64,000 bases of DNA from Vibrio methylphosphonaticus (GCF_023634655.1 NZ_JAMKMS010000014.1:80913-144912), one strand, 5' to 3'; counted from the stretch's first letter, positions 27,064 through 36,049 are shown. Made by a program: numbers and translations. Notes: generated by a model from the letters alone, not told the origin.

Positions 27064-28767
27064 TTATGCTGAGGCAAACTTATAAGTACGGTAACCACCA
27101 ATCAGGTTGCGAGCGTTAAAGCCATTGTTAACCAGTTGACGATAGGCTACGTTACCGCGTAACCCCACTTGACAGTAGATGATGATCTCTTTGTTTTTCG
27201 GCAACTCATTCATACGCTGACGAAGCTGATCGACAGGGATATTGATTGCTCCGTCGATAAAGCCTCCATTTTCGAGCTCACCAGGGTTACGAACATCTAA
27301 TAACACTTGATCGCTTGTCAGGTTATCTATCTCGTCAAAGTGAATCGGTGTTGAATCACCTTTAAGTATATTGTTGGCAACAAACGCAGCTTGATTAATG
27401 ACATCTTTTGCACTGCCATATGGAGGAGCATAAGTAAGTTCAAGGTGCTGGAGTTGTTCAACAGTCATACCCGCGCGCTGCGCGACAGCAAGAACATCAA
27501 TTCGCTTGTCCACGCCATCTTTACCTGCGGCTTGCGCACCAAGAATTTTACCGGTTTCAGGGCTAAAGAGTAGTTTAAGCGACACAATTTCAGAGCCTGG
27601 GTAATAACTGGCGTGACTAGCAGTATGAACGTACACTTTTTCATAACGAATGCCTTCACGTTTTAGCACTTTTTCATTTTTACCTACTGAAGCAACCGCT
27701 AAGTCGAAGATTTTAACGATGGCAGTGCCTTGTGTACCCTGATAGGTTTCATTACGCCCAAGCATGTTGTCTGCAGCCATACGTCCTTGACGATTCGCAG
27801 GACCGGCTAGGGGAACAAAGCCGGGTTTTCCAGTAACAAAGTCTTTGTCTTCAACTGCGTCACCGACCGCGTAGATAGAAGGATCACTGGTTTGCATGGC
27901 ATCATTTGTGTAAATGCCGCCAAACTCGCCCAATTGTAATCCCGCTTCTTTTGCTAGGCTTGATTCAGGACGCACACCGATAGACATGATCAGCATGTCG
28001 GTGTCGAGTTGTTCACCGTTATTAAGAGTGAGCTGTAAACTACCTTGCAAATGCTGATGTTCTGTCGGTTCGCCTGCGTCTTTACTGGCCACGTGATGAC
28101 TACTGGTATAGTGGACAGATTCAAGCGCAACACCCAATCTAAGATCCACATCGTGCGCTTTAATTTCCGCGTGTGCAAAGCCAGCCATTTCCTTATCGAC
28201 AGGCGTCATGACTTGATCTGCCATCTCAATTAGGGTGGTTTTAATACCAAGTTGGTGGAACGCTTCCATCATTTCTAAGCCGATAAAACCACCCCCGACG
28301 ACCGTAGCATGCTCGGGCTTGTTCATCTGGATAGTTTGCAGGATCCGATCCATATCAGGGATGTTCCGCAGAGTATGCGTAAGGGGATTAGCGATACCGC
28401 TGATAGGAGGAACGAAAGGCGCAGCTCCGGGGCTAAGTAATAGAAAGTCGTACGATTCTGTATATTGCGTGCCATCGACTAAGTTTTTTACGGTGACGGT
28501 TTTATCGTTACGGTTAATTGACTTAACTTCACTCATAACACGAACATCAACATTAAAGCGAGCGAGAAAGCTTTCAGGAGTCTGTAACAACAGTTTGCTA
28601 CGATCCTGGATGTCGCCGCCGACATGGTAAGGTAATCCGCAATTCGCAAAAGAAACAAAAGGTCCACGTTCGAACATTACGATCTGAGCATCTTCGCTTA
28701 AGCGTCTTGCTCGTGCCGCGGCAGAAGCGCCTCCAGCAACACCACCTACGATTAATATCTTAGTCAT
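27064..28767 (-). CDS. cdr: CoA-disulfide reductase / rhodanese fusion
   Basis: The 567-residue flavoprotein begins ILIVGGVAGGASAAARARR and has the single active Cys at residue 43 in SFANCGLPYHVG, the mark of CoA-disulfide reductases. NAD(P)H binding is at VVGGGFIGLEM. The last 100 residues are a rhodanese domain with its Cys at 532 in IIIYCQVGLRG. Such fusions reduce CoA disulfide, CoA persulfide or polysulfide, handling sulfane sulfur. The divergent neighbour is an ArsR-family gene with persulfide-sensor cysteines, and a shared dyad lies between them. AGAGGT precedes the ATG. Confidence 0.93.
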   Translation of the reverse strand: MTKILIVGGVAGGASAAARARRLSEDAQIVMFERGPFVSFANCGLPYHVGGDIQDRSKLLLQTPESFLARFNVDVRVMSEVKSINRNDKTVTVKNLVDGTQYTESYDFLLLSPGAAPFVPPISGIANPLTHTLRNIPDMDRILQTIQMNKPEHATVVGGGFIGLEMMEAFHQLGIKTTLIEMADQVMTPVDKEMAGFAHAEIKAHDVDLRLGVALESVHYTSSHHVASKDAGEPTEHQHLQGSLQLTLNNGEQLDTDMLIMSIGVRPESSLAKEAGLQLGEFGGIYTNDAMQTSDPSIYAVGDAVEDKDFVTGKPGFVPLAGPANRQGRMAADNMLGRNETYQGTQGTAIVKIFDLAVASVGKNEKVLKREGIRYEKVYVHTASHASYYPGSEIVSLKLLFSPETGKILGAQAAGKDGVDKRIDVLAVAQRAGMTVEQLQHLELTYAPPYGSAKDVINQAAFVANNILKGDSTPIHFDEIDNLTSDQVLLDVRNPGELENGGFIDGAINIPVDQLRQRMNELPKNKEIIIYCQVGLRGNVAYRQLVNNGFNARNLIGGYRTYKFASA

Positions 28768-28860
28768 ACAATACCTCTGTTTATTTTTTTGAAGCTAATA
28801 GTGCTAAATAGACGATCTTGCCGTCAATTCATTTCAGTTGCGATTACTATAACGCCATGA

Positions 28861-28876
28861 ATTAGCATTGTCTAAT
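28861..28876. promoter_or_regulatory. Operator-like dyad A, cdr/arsR intergenic
   Basis: ATTAGCATTGTCTAAT is a 16-bp dyad (ATTAG-N6-CTAAT) between the divergent cdr and arsR-type genes. Read on the other strand, the dyad at 30417-30432 differs at only one base. The repeated sequence implies a common regulator, most simply the adjacent ArsR protein. Confidence 0.7.
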
Positions 28877-28912
28877 GTATTTTAATCTAAATTTATTAAT
28901 TCTAATTAAGGT

Positions 28913-28941
28913 TTGACTAAAGTAATTGGTGCGTAGATAAT
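28913..28941 (+). promoter_or_regulatory. Putative sigma-70 promoter of the arsR-pmpAB operon
   Basis: TTGACT (28913-28918) and GATAAT (28936-28941) are 17 bp apart. The transcript would start near 28948, about 25 bp before the GTG start of the regulator. Confidence 0.55.
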
Positions 28942-28973
28942 CAACCAAAATCATGACACACAGAGGTAACAAC

Positions 28974-29267
28974 GTGGATTTATTGCATATGAAAGAGCGC
29001 GTAACGGATGTCGCAGAGGTATTGAAAACGTTATCGCATCCAGACCGTTTGTTTGTGTTGTGCCAGTTAGTGGATGGAGAGCAGGGCGCTGGTCAATTAC
29101 AAGCCAACTCAAACCTTAGTCAATCAGCGTTTTCACAACATTTGACCGTGTTAAAGAAGGCGGACTTAGTCTCTTCAAGAAAGGAATCACAACATGTTTA
29201 CTATGCACTCAAAGATGAGCGTGTTGCGGGACTTATTAAACAATTGCATACGTTATACTGCCACTAA
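28974..29267 (+). CDS. ArsR-family regulator, BigR/SqrR/YgaV-like persulfide sensor
   Basis: Translation from GTG 28974, which has AGAGGT seven bases upstream, gives 97 residues; a frame from ATG 28953 adds seven. The winged helix reads LKTLSHPDRLFVLCQLVDGE, then LSQSAFSQHLTVLKKADLV and HVYYALKDERV. Two cysteines, in LFVLCQL and the terminal LYCH, are 66 residues apart. The same 66-residue spacing occurs in SqrR and BigR, where the pair forms a polysulfide bridge that releases DNA. The surrounding genes handle sulfane sulfur, so a repressor sensing persulfide is the likely role. Confidence 0.88.
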   Translation: MDLLHMKERVTDVAEVLKTLSHPDRLFVLCQLVDGEQGAGQLQANSNLSQSAFSQHLTVLKKADLVSSRKESQHVYYALKDERVAGLIKQLHTLYCH

Positions 29268-29352
29268 TTACATAACATCAAAGCTGTTTTAACTTGCAGA
29301 ATTTTTGATGAATTTTGCAACTTAAATCATTTTAATGTTGAAAGAGGTCATT

Positions 29353-29769
29353 ATGGAATTTACCTTCCCTTGGGCATCGCTGCTTGGTGGCATGTTACTG
29401 GGTCTATCCGCCACATTGTTATTGTTTTTCAACGGCAAGATTGCTGGAATAAGTGGCATTCTTGGGCGAATCTACCAAGCCAAATCAGGCGATACGAGCT
29501 GGCGTCTTTTGTTTGTACTGGGTATGGTCGTTGGGGGCGTTCTGTCTGCAAAACTGTTGAATGTTGCTCCTGCTGAGATGGTTGTGTCTACACCACTCGT
29601 CTTGGTTGCTGGCTTGCTCGTCGGTTTGGGAACTAAGCTAGGTAATGGCTGCACCAGTGGGCACGGCATTTGCGGGATGGGGCGTTTATCGAAGCGCTCC
29701 ATTGTCGCTACAATGACCTTTATGGCTGTTGCAATGGCAACAACTAGCGTTATGTTACACGTACTATAG
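29353..29769 (+). CDS. pmpA: YeeE/YedE family sulfur transporter half (PmpA-like)
   Basis: The 138-residue protein starts at ATG 29353 with GAGG upstream. It has four or so membrane segments and the family motif LGNGCTSGHGICGMGRLSKRS near 95-115, whose cysteines line the path for thiosulfate-type sulfur in the fused YeeE (TsuA) transporter. The next gene supplies the second half. PmpA/PmpB pairs occur next to BigR-type regulators and sulfur oxidation genes. The assignment to sulfur import or export is by family, not shown here. Confidence 0.86.
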   Translation: MEFTFPWASLLGGMLLGLSATLLLFFNGKIAGISGILGRIYQAKSGDTSWRLLFVLGMVVGGVLSAKLLNVAPAEMVVSTPLVLVAGLLVGLGTKLGNGCTSGHGICGMGRLSKRSIVATMTFMAVAMATTSVMLHVL

Positions 29770-29778
29770 GAGGCAATG

Positions 29779-30219
29779 ATGCAACGTGTTATCTCACTCA
29801 TTAGTGGTTTTTTGTTCGGTATCGGTATGATTGTCTCTGGTATGAGCGATCCTCAAAATGTGATGGCTTTTCTGGATATATTTGGTCACTGGTCTCCTGA
29901 TCTTGCCTTTGTTATGGGGGGCGCACTGCTAGTATTCGCACCAAGCTATTGGTTGATCATTCGTAAGAAGGCGCAGCCTGTGTGCACCGATCAGTTTTGC
30001 ATTTCAGACGATAAAAAGATCGATATTCAATTGTTAAGCGGTTCTGCTTTGTTCGGCTTAGGTTGGGGTATCGCGGGCATTTGTCCTGGACCTGCTATCT
30101 CGTCAATCGCTAATGGCAGTACTGGTATTGTTGGCTTTGTGGTTATGATGATCGTCGGAATGTTTATTGGCGATATTCTATTGTCTAAACGCAATGATTC
30201 CGTGTTAGCGAAGCAATAA
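29779..30219 (+). CDS. pmpB: YeeE/YedE family sulfur transporter half (PmpB-like)
   Basis: The 146-residue membrane protein starts at the second of two tandem ATGs, which suits the AGGAGG at 29768-29773. It opens with a membrane segment and SGMSDPQNVMAFLDIFGHW, and later has LGWGIAGICPGPAI with the conserved Cys. It follows pmpA by 9 bp and precedes a strong terminator, so the operon is arsR-pmpA-pmpB. Confidence 0.86.
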   Translation: MQRVISLISGFLFGIGMIVSGMSDPQNVMAFLDIFGHWSPDLAFVMGGALLVFAPSYWLIIRKKAQPVCTDQFCISDDKKIDIQLLSGSALFGLGWGIAGICPGPAISSIANGSTGIVGFVVMMIVGMFIGDILLSKRNDSVLAKQ

Positions 30220-30284
30220 AAATAGGCTTTTAGCAAAACGATAACGCCACTGTATGAGCCGTCTTGATACGGGGAACAGATAGC

Positions 30285-30316
30285 AAGGCTTGGTTTAATC
30301 ACCAAGCCTTTTTTAT
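30285..30316 (+). terminator. Terminator of the arsR-pmpAB operon
   Basis: AAGGCTTGGT pairs with ACCAAGCCTT, followed by a T run. It separates the pmp operon from the RND operon, which therefore needs its own promoter. Confidence 0.9.
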
Positions 30317-30394
30317 TTTCTAAACCGTTTTCATTTAAGGAAGTAGAGTGAAATCAGCTTAGTAAGGAAATAGTGCAGTACGGAACCAATTTTA

Positions 30395-30410
30395 TTTAGC
30401 ATTAGCTAAT
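30395..30410. promoter_or_regulatory. Operator-like dyad B, RND promoter
   Basis: TTTAGCATTAGCTAAT matches the cdr/arsR dyad at 13 of 16 positions. Its centre is 22 bp, about two helical turns, from dyad C. Confidence 0.6.
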
Positions 30411-30416
30411 ATTAAC

Positions 30417-30432
30417 ATTAGACAATGCTAAA
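30417..30432. promoter_or_regulatory. Operator-like dyad C, RND promoter
   Basis: ATTAGACAATGCTAAA is, on the opposite strand, TTTAGCATTGTCTAAT, identical to dyad A except at the first base. It covers the -35 element of the proposed RND promoter, as expected of a repressor site. Confidence 0.7.
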
Positions 30433-30447
30433 TAACGCATGTATATT
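30418..30447 (+). promoter_or_regulatory. Putative sigma-70 promoter of the RND operon
   Basis: TTAGAC (30418-30423) and TATATT (30442-30447) are 18 bp apart. The -35 element lies within operator-like dyad C. Confidence 0.5.
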
Positions 30448-30479
30448 AGAGTTAACTAATTTATGAGCGCGAGGTGAAC

Positions 30480-31484
30480 ATGAAAGTGGGATTTCTTAAT
30501 TGGGTTGTATGGAGTAGTGCTATTGTCAGCACAATGTCGTACGCCTTTGAAACCACCGTTGTTGATCTACAAGATGTTGGTATTGTCGTTGAACTAGACG
30601 GAACGGTTGAAGCGGTTAATCGAGGGACACTCTCAGCGCAAACATCGGGTCGGATTGTTGCGGTGAATGCCGACGTCAATGACATGGTTAAGCAAGGGGA
30701 TGTGTTACTTGAAATTAGTGCACAGCAGCAGTCGGCTTCACTTGATGCTGCATTAGCACAACTTAATAGTGCCAATGCCCAAAAGAATAAAGCTATCGCT
30801 CAGGTCAAGCGCTATCGAGAGCTATTTCCCAAAGGTGCGATTTCCAAAGAGCGACTCGATACCGCGGAAGCGGCAGCGCGATCATCGTTGGCCGATGTAA
30901 AACAAGCGACCGCAGCGGTGACGCAGGCGAAGGAGTCGCTAGGGTATACCAGTATTACAGCGCCCTATACAGGTATTGTGACTAAACGTCACGTTGAGCT
31001 TGGTGAAACCGTGGCGCCAGGCAGCCAGTTAATCACTGGGTTCTCCTTATCTCCCTTACGAGTGGTCACTGAGGTTCCACAACGTTATCGAAACGATGTT
31101 AGTGGTGTGAGCCAATTTACGATAACCACGCTAAATGGGGAGACGCTAGAACCCTATGAAGCAAAATTGTTCAATTATGCTCACCATCAATCTCGCACCT
31201 TTCGTCTGCGACTCGAACTGTTAGAACAACCCGCCAAGCTACTCCCTGGAGAGTGGGTCAATATCGCTTTCCATTATGATGAAATACCAACTTTGTTAGT
31301 TCCGAAGAGTTCAGTCATCCAACGTGGGGAGCTCAGCGTGGTCTATCGGGTGGACGGCGCGAAAGTTACCATGAATCCAATACGAGTTGGGCAGCAACAT
31401 AACGACCAACTGCAAGTTTTGAGCGGTCTTGAAGTCGGAGATGAAATTATCTCAGATGCTGTCGCGTATCTCGCTGAGAAGTAG
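30480..31484 (+). CDS. RND efflux periplasmic adaptor (MFP)
   Basis: The 334-residue protein starts at ATG 30480 with GAGGTGA upstream; a GTG six bases earlier overlaps the ribosome site. A signal peptide ends near MSYAFE. The barrel-sandwich lipoyl halves (TVEAVNRGTLSAQTSGRIVAV and YTSITAPYTGIVTKRHVELGE) flank a short alpha hairpin, and the membrane-proximal domain follows. It links the inner-membrane RND pump to an outer-membrane channel, which is not encoded here. It is 10 bp upstream of the pump gene. Confidence 0.9.
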   Translation: MKVGFLNWVVWSSAIVSTMSYAFETTVVDLQDVGIVVELDGTVEAVNRGTLSAQTSGRIVAVNADVNDMVKQGDVLLEISAQQQSASLDAALAQLNSANAQKNKAIAQVKRYRELFPKGAISKERLDTAEAAARSSLADVKQATAAVTQAKESLGYTSITAPYTGIVTKRHVELGETVAPGSQLITGFSLSPLRVVTEVPQRYRNDVSGVSQFTITTLNGETLEPYEAKLFNYAHHQSRTFRLRLELLEQPAKLLPGEWVNIAFHYDEIPTLLVPKSSVIQRGELSVVYRVDGAKVTMNPIRVGQQHNDQLQVLSGLEVGDEIISDAVAYLAEK

Positions 31485-31494
31485 GAGAACATGA

Positions 31495-34400
31495 ATGAGT
31501 AACAAAATGAGTGATGACAAAATGGGGATTTCCGGGCGCATTGCTGCTACTTTCCAAACGTCAGCAATGACGCCATTACTAGCGTTAGTCGCACTATTAC
31601 TCGGCTTAATGGCGATAGCGGTGACACCGAAGGAAGAGGAGCCTCAAATCGATGTCACCTTTGCGGATATATATATTCCATTCCCCGGCGCCACCCCGCG
31701 TGAAGTAGAAAGCTTAGTGACCAACCCCACAGAGCAAATCGTTTCGGAAATTAACGGGATAGACAAAATCTATTCATTCTCGCAGCCTGGTGGTGCGATG
31801 ATTGTCGCGATTTTTGAGGTAGGTATTCCTCGTAACGAGGCGGTAGTTAAAATCTACAACAAGCTCTATTCCAATAATGACTGGATTCCGCCAAATATGG
31901 GCGTAGGACAGCCGCTAATTAAACCTCGTGGCATAGAAGATGTGCCGATTGTTAATGTGACATTGTCGGCTAAGCATGAGGACGTGTCGCTACAAGCTCT
32001 AACTAGTGTAGCCTCGGGTTTAGAAACTGAATTAAAGCGAATTAAAGGCACGCGAGATATTTACACAGTAGGGCGCCAACCTACGATTGTGGATGTCAGG
32101 CTGGATCCGGCAAAAATGTCTGGCTACGGTGTTACGATCGATGCGTTAAATAAAATGTTGCCGGACGCTAACTCTGCATCGACGCTGCTTAGCCTAACGC
32201 AAGACAACCAGTCAATTCCTTTGCAGATAGGCGAGTTCTTAACCAATATTGATGACGTTAAACAGTTAGTTGTAGGGCTAAATGACGATCAGCCTGTTTA
32301 TCTCTCCGACATCGCGCAGGTTGAATTGGATGCAGATACACCAACACAAGTGGTATGGACTGGCGATAAGAATCAGTTAAAGCCGGCAGTTACCATCGCC
32401 ATAGCCAAAAAAAGTGGGGAAAATGCGGTCGATGTTGCGAAGAAGATTGAGCAGCGATTGACTCAGCTAGAAAGCACATTGATCCCAGATACTATCCAAG
32501 TCGACATGACACGTGATTACGGAAAAACAGCTGCCGACAAAGCTAATACCTTAATTGGCAAGCTTGCGTTCGCCACGGGCGCAGTGGTCTTGTTAGTGTT
32601 GTTTACCATGGGGGTGCGCGAGGCGGTAGTTGTCGGCATCGCTGTTATCATAACCTTGTTACTGACGTTGTTTGCATCGTGGGCTTGGGGTTTTACCTTG
32701 AATAGGGTGTCTTTATTTGCGCTGATTTTTTCGATTGGCATATTGGTTGATGATGCCATTGTCGTTGTAGAGAATATTCATCGACATATGCTCAAAGGGA
32801 AGCGAAAACTGGCAGAACTTATTCCTGGCGCCGTTGATGAGGTGGGTGGACCTACGATACTTGCAACATTGACTGTGATTGCCGCATTACTTCCTATGGC
32901 GTTTGTTTCCGGATTAATGGGACCATACATGAGTCCAATTCCCATCAATGCGTCGATGGGGATGTTAATTTCATTGATCATTGCCTTTGTGCTGACGCCG
33001 TGGCTTGCACGCATTTTATTGAAAAAAGGGGATATGTCGGATCATAAGACGGCGAATAAGCATGTTGTTTTCTTTAATAAGATCATGTCTCCGTTTGTCA
33101 CTAGTCGTATGCAAAAGCGTAATCGCCTTTTGTTGGGGGTTGGGGTATTGGTGGCGATTGCAGTGTCATTGTGGCTACCTGTACAACAGTTGGTCGTCAT
33201 GAAAATGCTACCGTTTGACAACAAATCTGAGTTTCAAGTGATTTTGGATATGCCGGAGGGTAACTCATTAGAACGAACACAAAGAGTGTTGTTTGAATTG
33301 AGTGATGCACTTAATGAGGTAGAGGAGGTCAAGGATTACCAAATTTACGCGGGCACGGCTGCACCAATCAATTTTAACGGCCTAGTACGACATTATTTTA
33401 TGCGACAGGCACCAGATAAAGGTGATATCCAGGTTAATTTGACCGATAAGTCTGAACGAGTACGTTCTAGCCATGAAATCGCCGCCCAGATCCGACCGAT
33501 TTTGGTGGAGATCGCTAAGCGATTTGGTGGGAAAGTCAAAGTCGTTGAAGTGCCACCAGGGCCACCCGTTTGGTCACCGATATTGGCGGAAGTCTATGGG
33601 CCGACGCAAGAGGTACGTGAACAAGCCGCATTGACACTACGTGAGATATTCAAAGATACCCAAGACATTGTCGATGTTGATCTTTACCTACCAGAGTCAC
33701 ATCAAAAATGGCAAGTAGTCATAGACCGAAGCAAAGTATCGCGCTTGGGACTTTCTTACTCATCGGTTGTCGATACGTTGGCGACGGCTGTAGGCGGCAA
33801 GCCTGTGAGTTACTTGCATAGTGAGCAAAGTAAATACCCTATTCCTATTCAGATTCAAGCAAAGGAGAGTGCCAAAGTTCGTTTAGAGCAGGTGATGAAT
33901 ATGAAAATACGTAGCGCCAATGGTACGCAGTATTTGCTCGCCGATTTGATTCGAATTAGTGAAGCACCAATGGACAACTATATCGTACATAAAAACCTTG
34001 TCCCGATGATCATGGTTGTTGGCGATATGACTGGTGACTTGGATAGCCCTTTGTATGGAATGGCGGATATATCCACCACTATGGAAGATAAGGGGTTAGA
34101 AGCGAAACAGTACTTTATTAATCAACCCTCGGGGTTGCAAGGTGTAGAAATATTCTGGGATGGTGAATGGACCATTACTTACGAGACATTTCGTGACATG
34201 GGTATTGCTTATGCGGTTGGAATGGTACTGATCTATCTTTTAGTTGTCGCGCAGTTCAAATCGTATTTAGTGCCGCTTATTATTATGGCGCCGATTCCTC
34301 TGACCATTATCGGGGTCATGCCCGGCCATGTATTATTAGGCGCGCAATTCACGGCGACGTCGATGATCGGCATGATAGCACTTGCTGGGATCATTGTGCG

Positions 34401-34680
34401 AAACTCGATCTTACTTGTCGATTTCATCAACCACCAATTACGTAATGGTATGGATTTGGGTGACGCTGTGATTGAGTCTGCGATAGTCCGCGCTAAGCCT
34501 ATTATGCTGACGGCTTTAGCTGCGATGATAGGTGCGGTCTTCATTCTAGATGACCCCATTTTTAATGGCTTAGCAATCAGCCTGATCTTCGGGATTTTTG
34601 TTTCAACACTTTTAACCTTATTGATTATTCCAATTCTCTACTATGTTGCGCTAAAGCGTGGTGTGATTCAGGTGGAGTGA
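31495..34680 (+). CDS. RND-family efflux pump, inner-membrane subunit
   Basis: The 1061-residue protein has the two-fold RND layout: a first membrane helix near 25-42, a large periplasmic domain, membrane helices 345-520, a second periplasmic domain and final helices 905-1050. Proton-relay acidic residues lie in FSIGILVDDAIVVVEN near 418. The later IALAGIIVRNSILLVDF is typical of RND helix 10-11. Substrate is unknown; it is not close to the well-marked AcrB or CusA types by eye. Operator-like dyads at its promoter match those of the sulfane-sulfur genes, so efflux of a reactive sulfur product is one idea. Confidence 0.92.
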   Translation: MSNKMSDDKMGISGRIAATFQTSAMTPLLALVALLLGLMAIAVTPKEEEPQIDVTFADIYIPFPGATPREVESLVTNPTEQIVSEINGIDKIYSFSQPGGAMIVAIFEVGIPRNEAVVKIYNKLYSNNDWIPPNMGVGQPLIKPRGIEDVPIVNVTLSAKHEDVSLQALTSVASGLETELKRIKGTRDIYTVGRQPTIVDVRLDPAKMSGYGVTIDALNKMLPDANSASTLLSLTQDNQSIPLQIGEFLTNIDDVKQLVVGLNDDQPVYLSDIAQVELDADTPTQVVWTGDKNQLKPAVTIAIAKKSGENAVDVAKKIEQRLTQLESTLIPDTIQVDMTRDYGKTAADKANTLIGKLAFATGAVVLLVLFTMGVREAVVVGIAVIITLLLTLFASWAWGFTLNRVSLFALIFSIGILVDDAIVVVENIHRHMLKGKRKLAELIPGAVDEVGGPTILATLTVIAALLPMAFVSGLMGPYMSPIPINASMGMLISLIIAFVLTPWLARILLKKGDMSDHKTANKHVVFFNKIMSPFVTSRMQKRNRLLLGVGVLVAIAVSLWLPVQQLVVMKMLPFDNKSEFQVILDMPEGNSLERTQRVLFELSDALNEVEEVKDYQIYAGTAAPINFNGLVRHYFMRQAPDKGDIQVNLTDKSERVRSSHEIAAQIRPILVEIAKRFGGKVKVVEVPPGPPVWSPILAEVYGPTQEVREQAALTLREIFKDTQDIVDVDLYLPESHQKWQVVIDRSKVSRLGLSYSSVVDTLATAVGGKPVSYLHSEQSKYPIPIQIQAKESAKVRLEQVMNMKIRSANGTQYLLADLIRISEAPMDNYIVHKNLVPMIMVVGDMTGDLDSPLYGMADISTTMEDKGLEAKQYFINQPSGLQGVEIFWDGEWTITYETFRDMGIAYAVGMVLIYLLVVAQFKSYLVPLIIMAPIPLTIIGVMPGHVLLGAQFTATSMIGMIALAGIIVRNSILLVDFINHQLRNGMDLGDAVIESAIVRAKPIMLTALAAMIGAVFILDDPIFNGLAISLIFGIFVSTLLTLLIIPILYYVALKRGVIQVE

Positions 34681-34774
34681 CAAACAGAACACTTAGTCAT
34701 TGGGCATACCACTATGCAGCAAAGTAAAGGTTGTAAACGAGTTCATGACTAAAAAAGTTCCAAAGGAGAGCGTA

Positions 34775-34969
34775 ATGAAAGTTGAAAATGGTATTCGAGT
34801 ATTGGCGGGTTCAATGGTTCTCGTGTCTTTGTTACTCACGGCTTTTGTGAGTCACCACTTTGTTTGGTTGAGTGTTTTTATAGGACTAAACCTAATTCAA
34901 AGTGGCTTCACAGGGTTCTGTCCACCCAGAAAGCTATTGCTAAAGTTGGGTTTTAAAGACTCGCCATAG
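34775..34969 (+). CDS. DUF2892-family small membrane protein (YgaP tail-like)
   Basis: The 64-residue protein from ATG 34775 (AAAGGAGAG upstream) has two membrane helices and then GFTGFCPPRKLLLKLG. This matches the DUF2892 family, which forms the membrane tail of the rhodanese YgaP, and keeps its Cys (49). It closes the RND operon 95 bp after the pump and supports a sulfur link, because DUF2892 proteins often sit with rhodaneses. A longer frame from 34700 has no ribosome site. Confidence 0.8.
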   Translation: MKVENGIRVLAGSMVLVSLLLTAFVSHHFVWLSVFIGLNLIQSGFTGFCPPRKLLLKLGFKDSP

Positions 34970-34984
34970 GTGACGGGGTGACCG

Positions 34985-35875
34985 CTAATACAGCGTCACG
35001 CTAATAGGGCAGTGGTCGCTCATGTTAAAAGACAACACGTCCTTGGTGTCCATCGTATTTTGAATGGCTGGGGACGTACGCAACGATGGGCTCACGATGA
35101 TATGGTCGATCAATGAACGGAACTGATGGGTACGATTGGGGTTTTTATTAGATTGTACTTTACAGGTCGCTTTAGTGGATTGGCTCGTGAGTCGTGGGCT
35201 GTAACTGAGACCATTGGTCATTTGAGTCCACAACCAATCTCCGCGATAAGCCAGATTATGGTTGAAATCACCTAATAAAATATAGTTGTCTCCTTGCTGC
35301 TCTACCTGTTTAAGCCAGCTATTGACGGCTTTGCCCTGATGTTTAAGTTGCTTGCAAGACGATGTGGCTGAGTATTTCCCGCTGCATCCTGCTTTTAAAT
35401 GTACCGACAGCAGCTGAATCTTTTCACCTTGATACGTTAACGTCACTGCAGATGCAAAGCGCAGTCGATTCCCTTGGGTAAGAGGAAAATCAGGCTGGTC
35501 TTCAACTTGTAATGTGTCGCGTACAGCAAAACCAGTGTATTGGTTTATCTCATTAAACTGGTGTTTATGGTTATGGGAAAGCGCTCGGTCAGAAAAGTAA
35601 ATGGTGTATTCGTCTCCCACCACTTTTTGGATAGCGGCGATCGAGTCTACTTCTTGGAACGCAAGAATGTCGGGTGAAACTTGTTCTAAGTGACGCGAAA
35701 GTGCTTGAAAATCGGCTTCGGTTCGTTGGCTCTGTTCAAACCTGTTTGAAGGGGTAAGTGATAGCCATTCTATATTCCAACTCGTGATGGTTAACGCGTG
35801 CGTGAATGTAGGAAAAATACTTATAGCCACTACGCACGTAAATTTTGTTATTTCATAACAGATTGTTCTAAACAT
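34985..35875 (-). CDS. Exported endonuclease/exonuclease/phosphatase family protein
   Basis: From ATG 35875, with AAGGG six bases upstream, the product is 296 residues with a signal peptide ending near THA. EEP-fold motifs are present in order: TSWNIEWLS, LAFQEVDS, LLGDFNHN near 205 and MSDHCPIS at the end, giving the Mg-binding Glu and catalytic His/Asp residues. It is probably a secreted DNase or phosphodiesterase. Two upstream in-frame ATGs are less likely. It converges with the DUF2892 gene at a 15-bp gap. Confidence 0.86.
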   Translation of the reverse strand: MFRTICYEITKFTCVVAISIFPTFTHALTITSWNIEWLSLTPSNRFEQSQRTEADFQALSRHLEQVSPDILAFQEVDSIAAIQKVVGDEYTIYFSDRALSHNHKHQFNEINQYTGFAVRDTLQVEDQPDFPLTQGNRLRFASAVTLTYQGEKIQLLSVHLKAGCSGKYSATSSCKQLKHQGKAVNSWLKQVEQQGDNYILLGDFNHNLAYRGDWLWTQMTNGLSYSPRLTSQSTKATCKVQSNKNPNRTHQFRSLIDHIIVSPSLRTSPAIQNTMDTKDVLSFNMSDHCPISVTLY

Positions 35876-36035
35876 CGCCCTTGCCATTTCTAAATGATCG
35901 TCCAGCCAATGTGCCGCAAGCGATGCCAAAAGATCAACATAAAGTTGGCAAAATTTAATGAAAATTGTCTGTAATTAACTAACTGGGATCAAGTTCAGTA
36001 AGATTGATATCTTCTTGCTCACTACCTCAGTTTAG

Positions 36036-36049
36036 TTGATCTAAATCAA
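36036..36049. promoter_or_regulatory. FNR box upstream of nrdD
   Basis: TTGATCTAAATCAA matches the FNR consensus TTGAT-N4-ATCAA at every defined position. It lies 122 bp before the nrdD start, so anaerobic activation of the anaerobic reductase is expected. Confidence 0.85.

Noticed and set aside
28235..28630. 131-codon + strand frame
   Set aside because: It lies fully antisense within cdr, whose protein motifs are unambiguous.
28786..28811. Fourth dyad-like sequence near the cdr start
   Set aside because: GCTAAT and GCTAAA occur there as a direct repeat but do not form the ATTAG-N6-CTAAT dyad.
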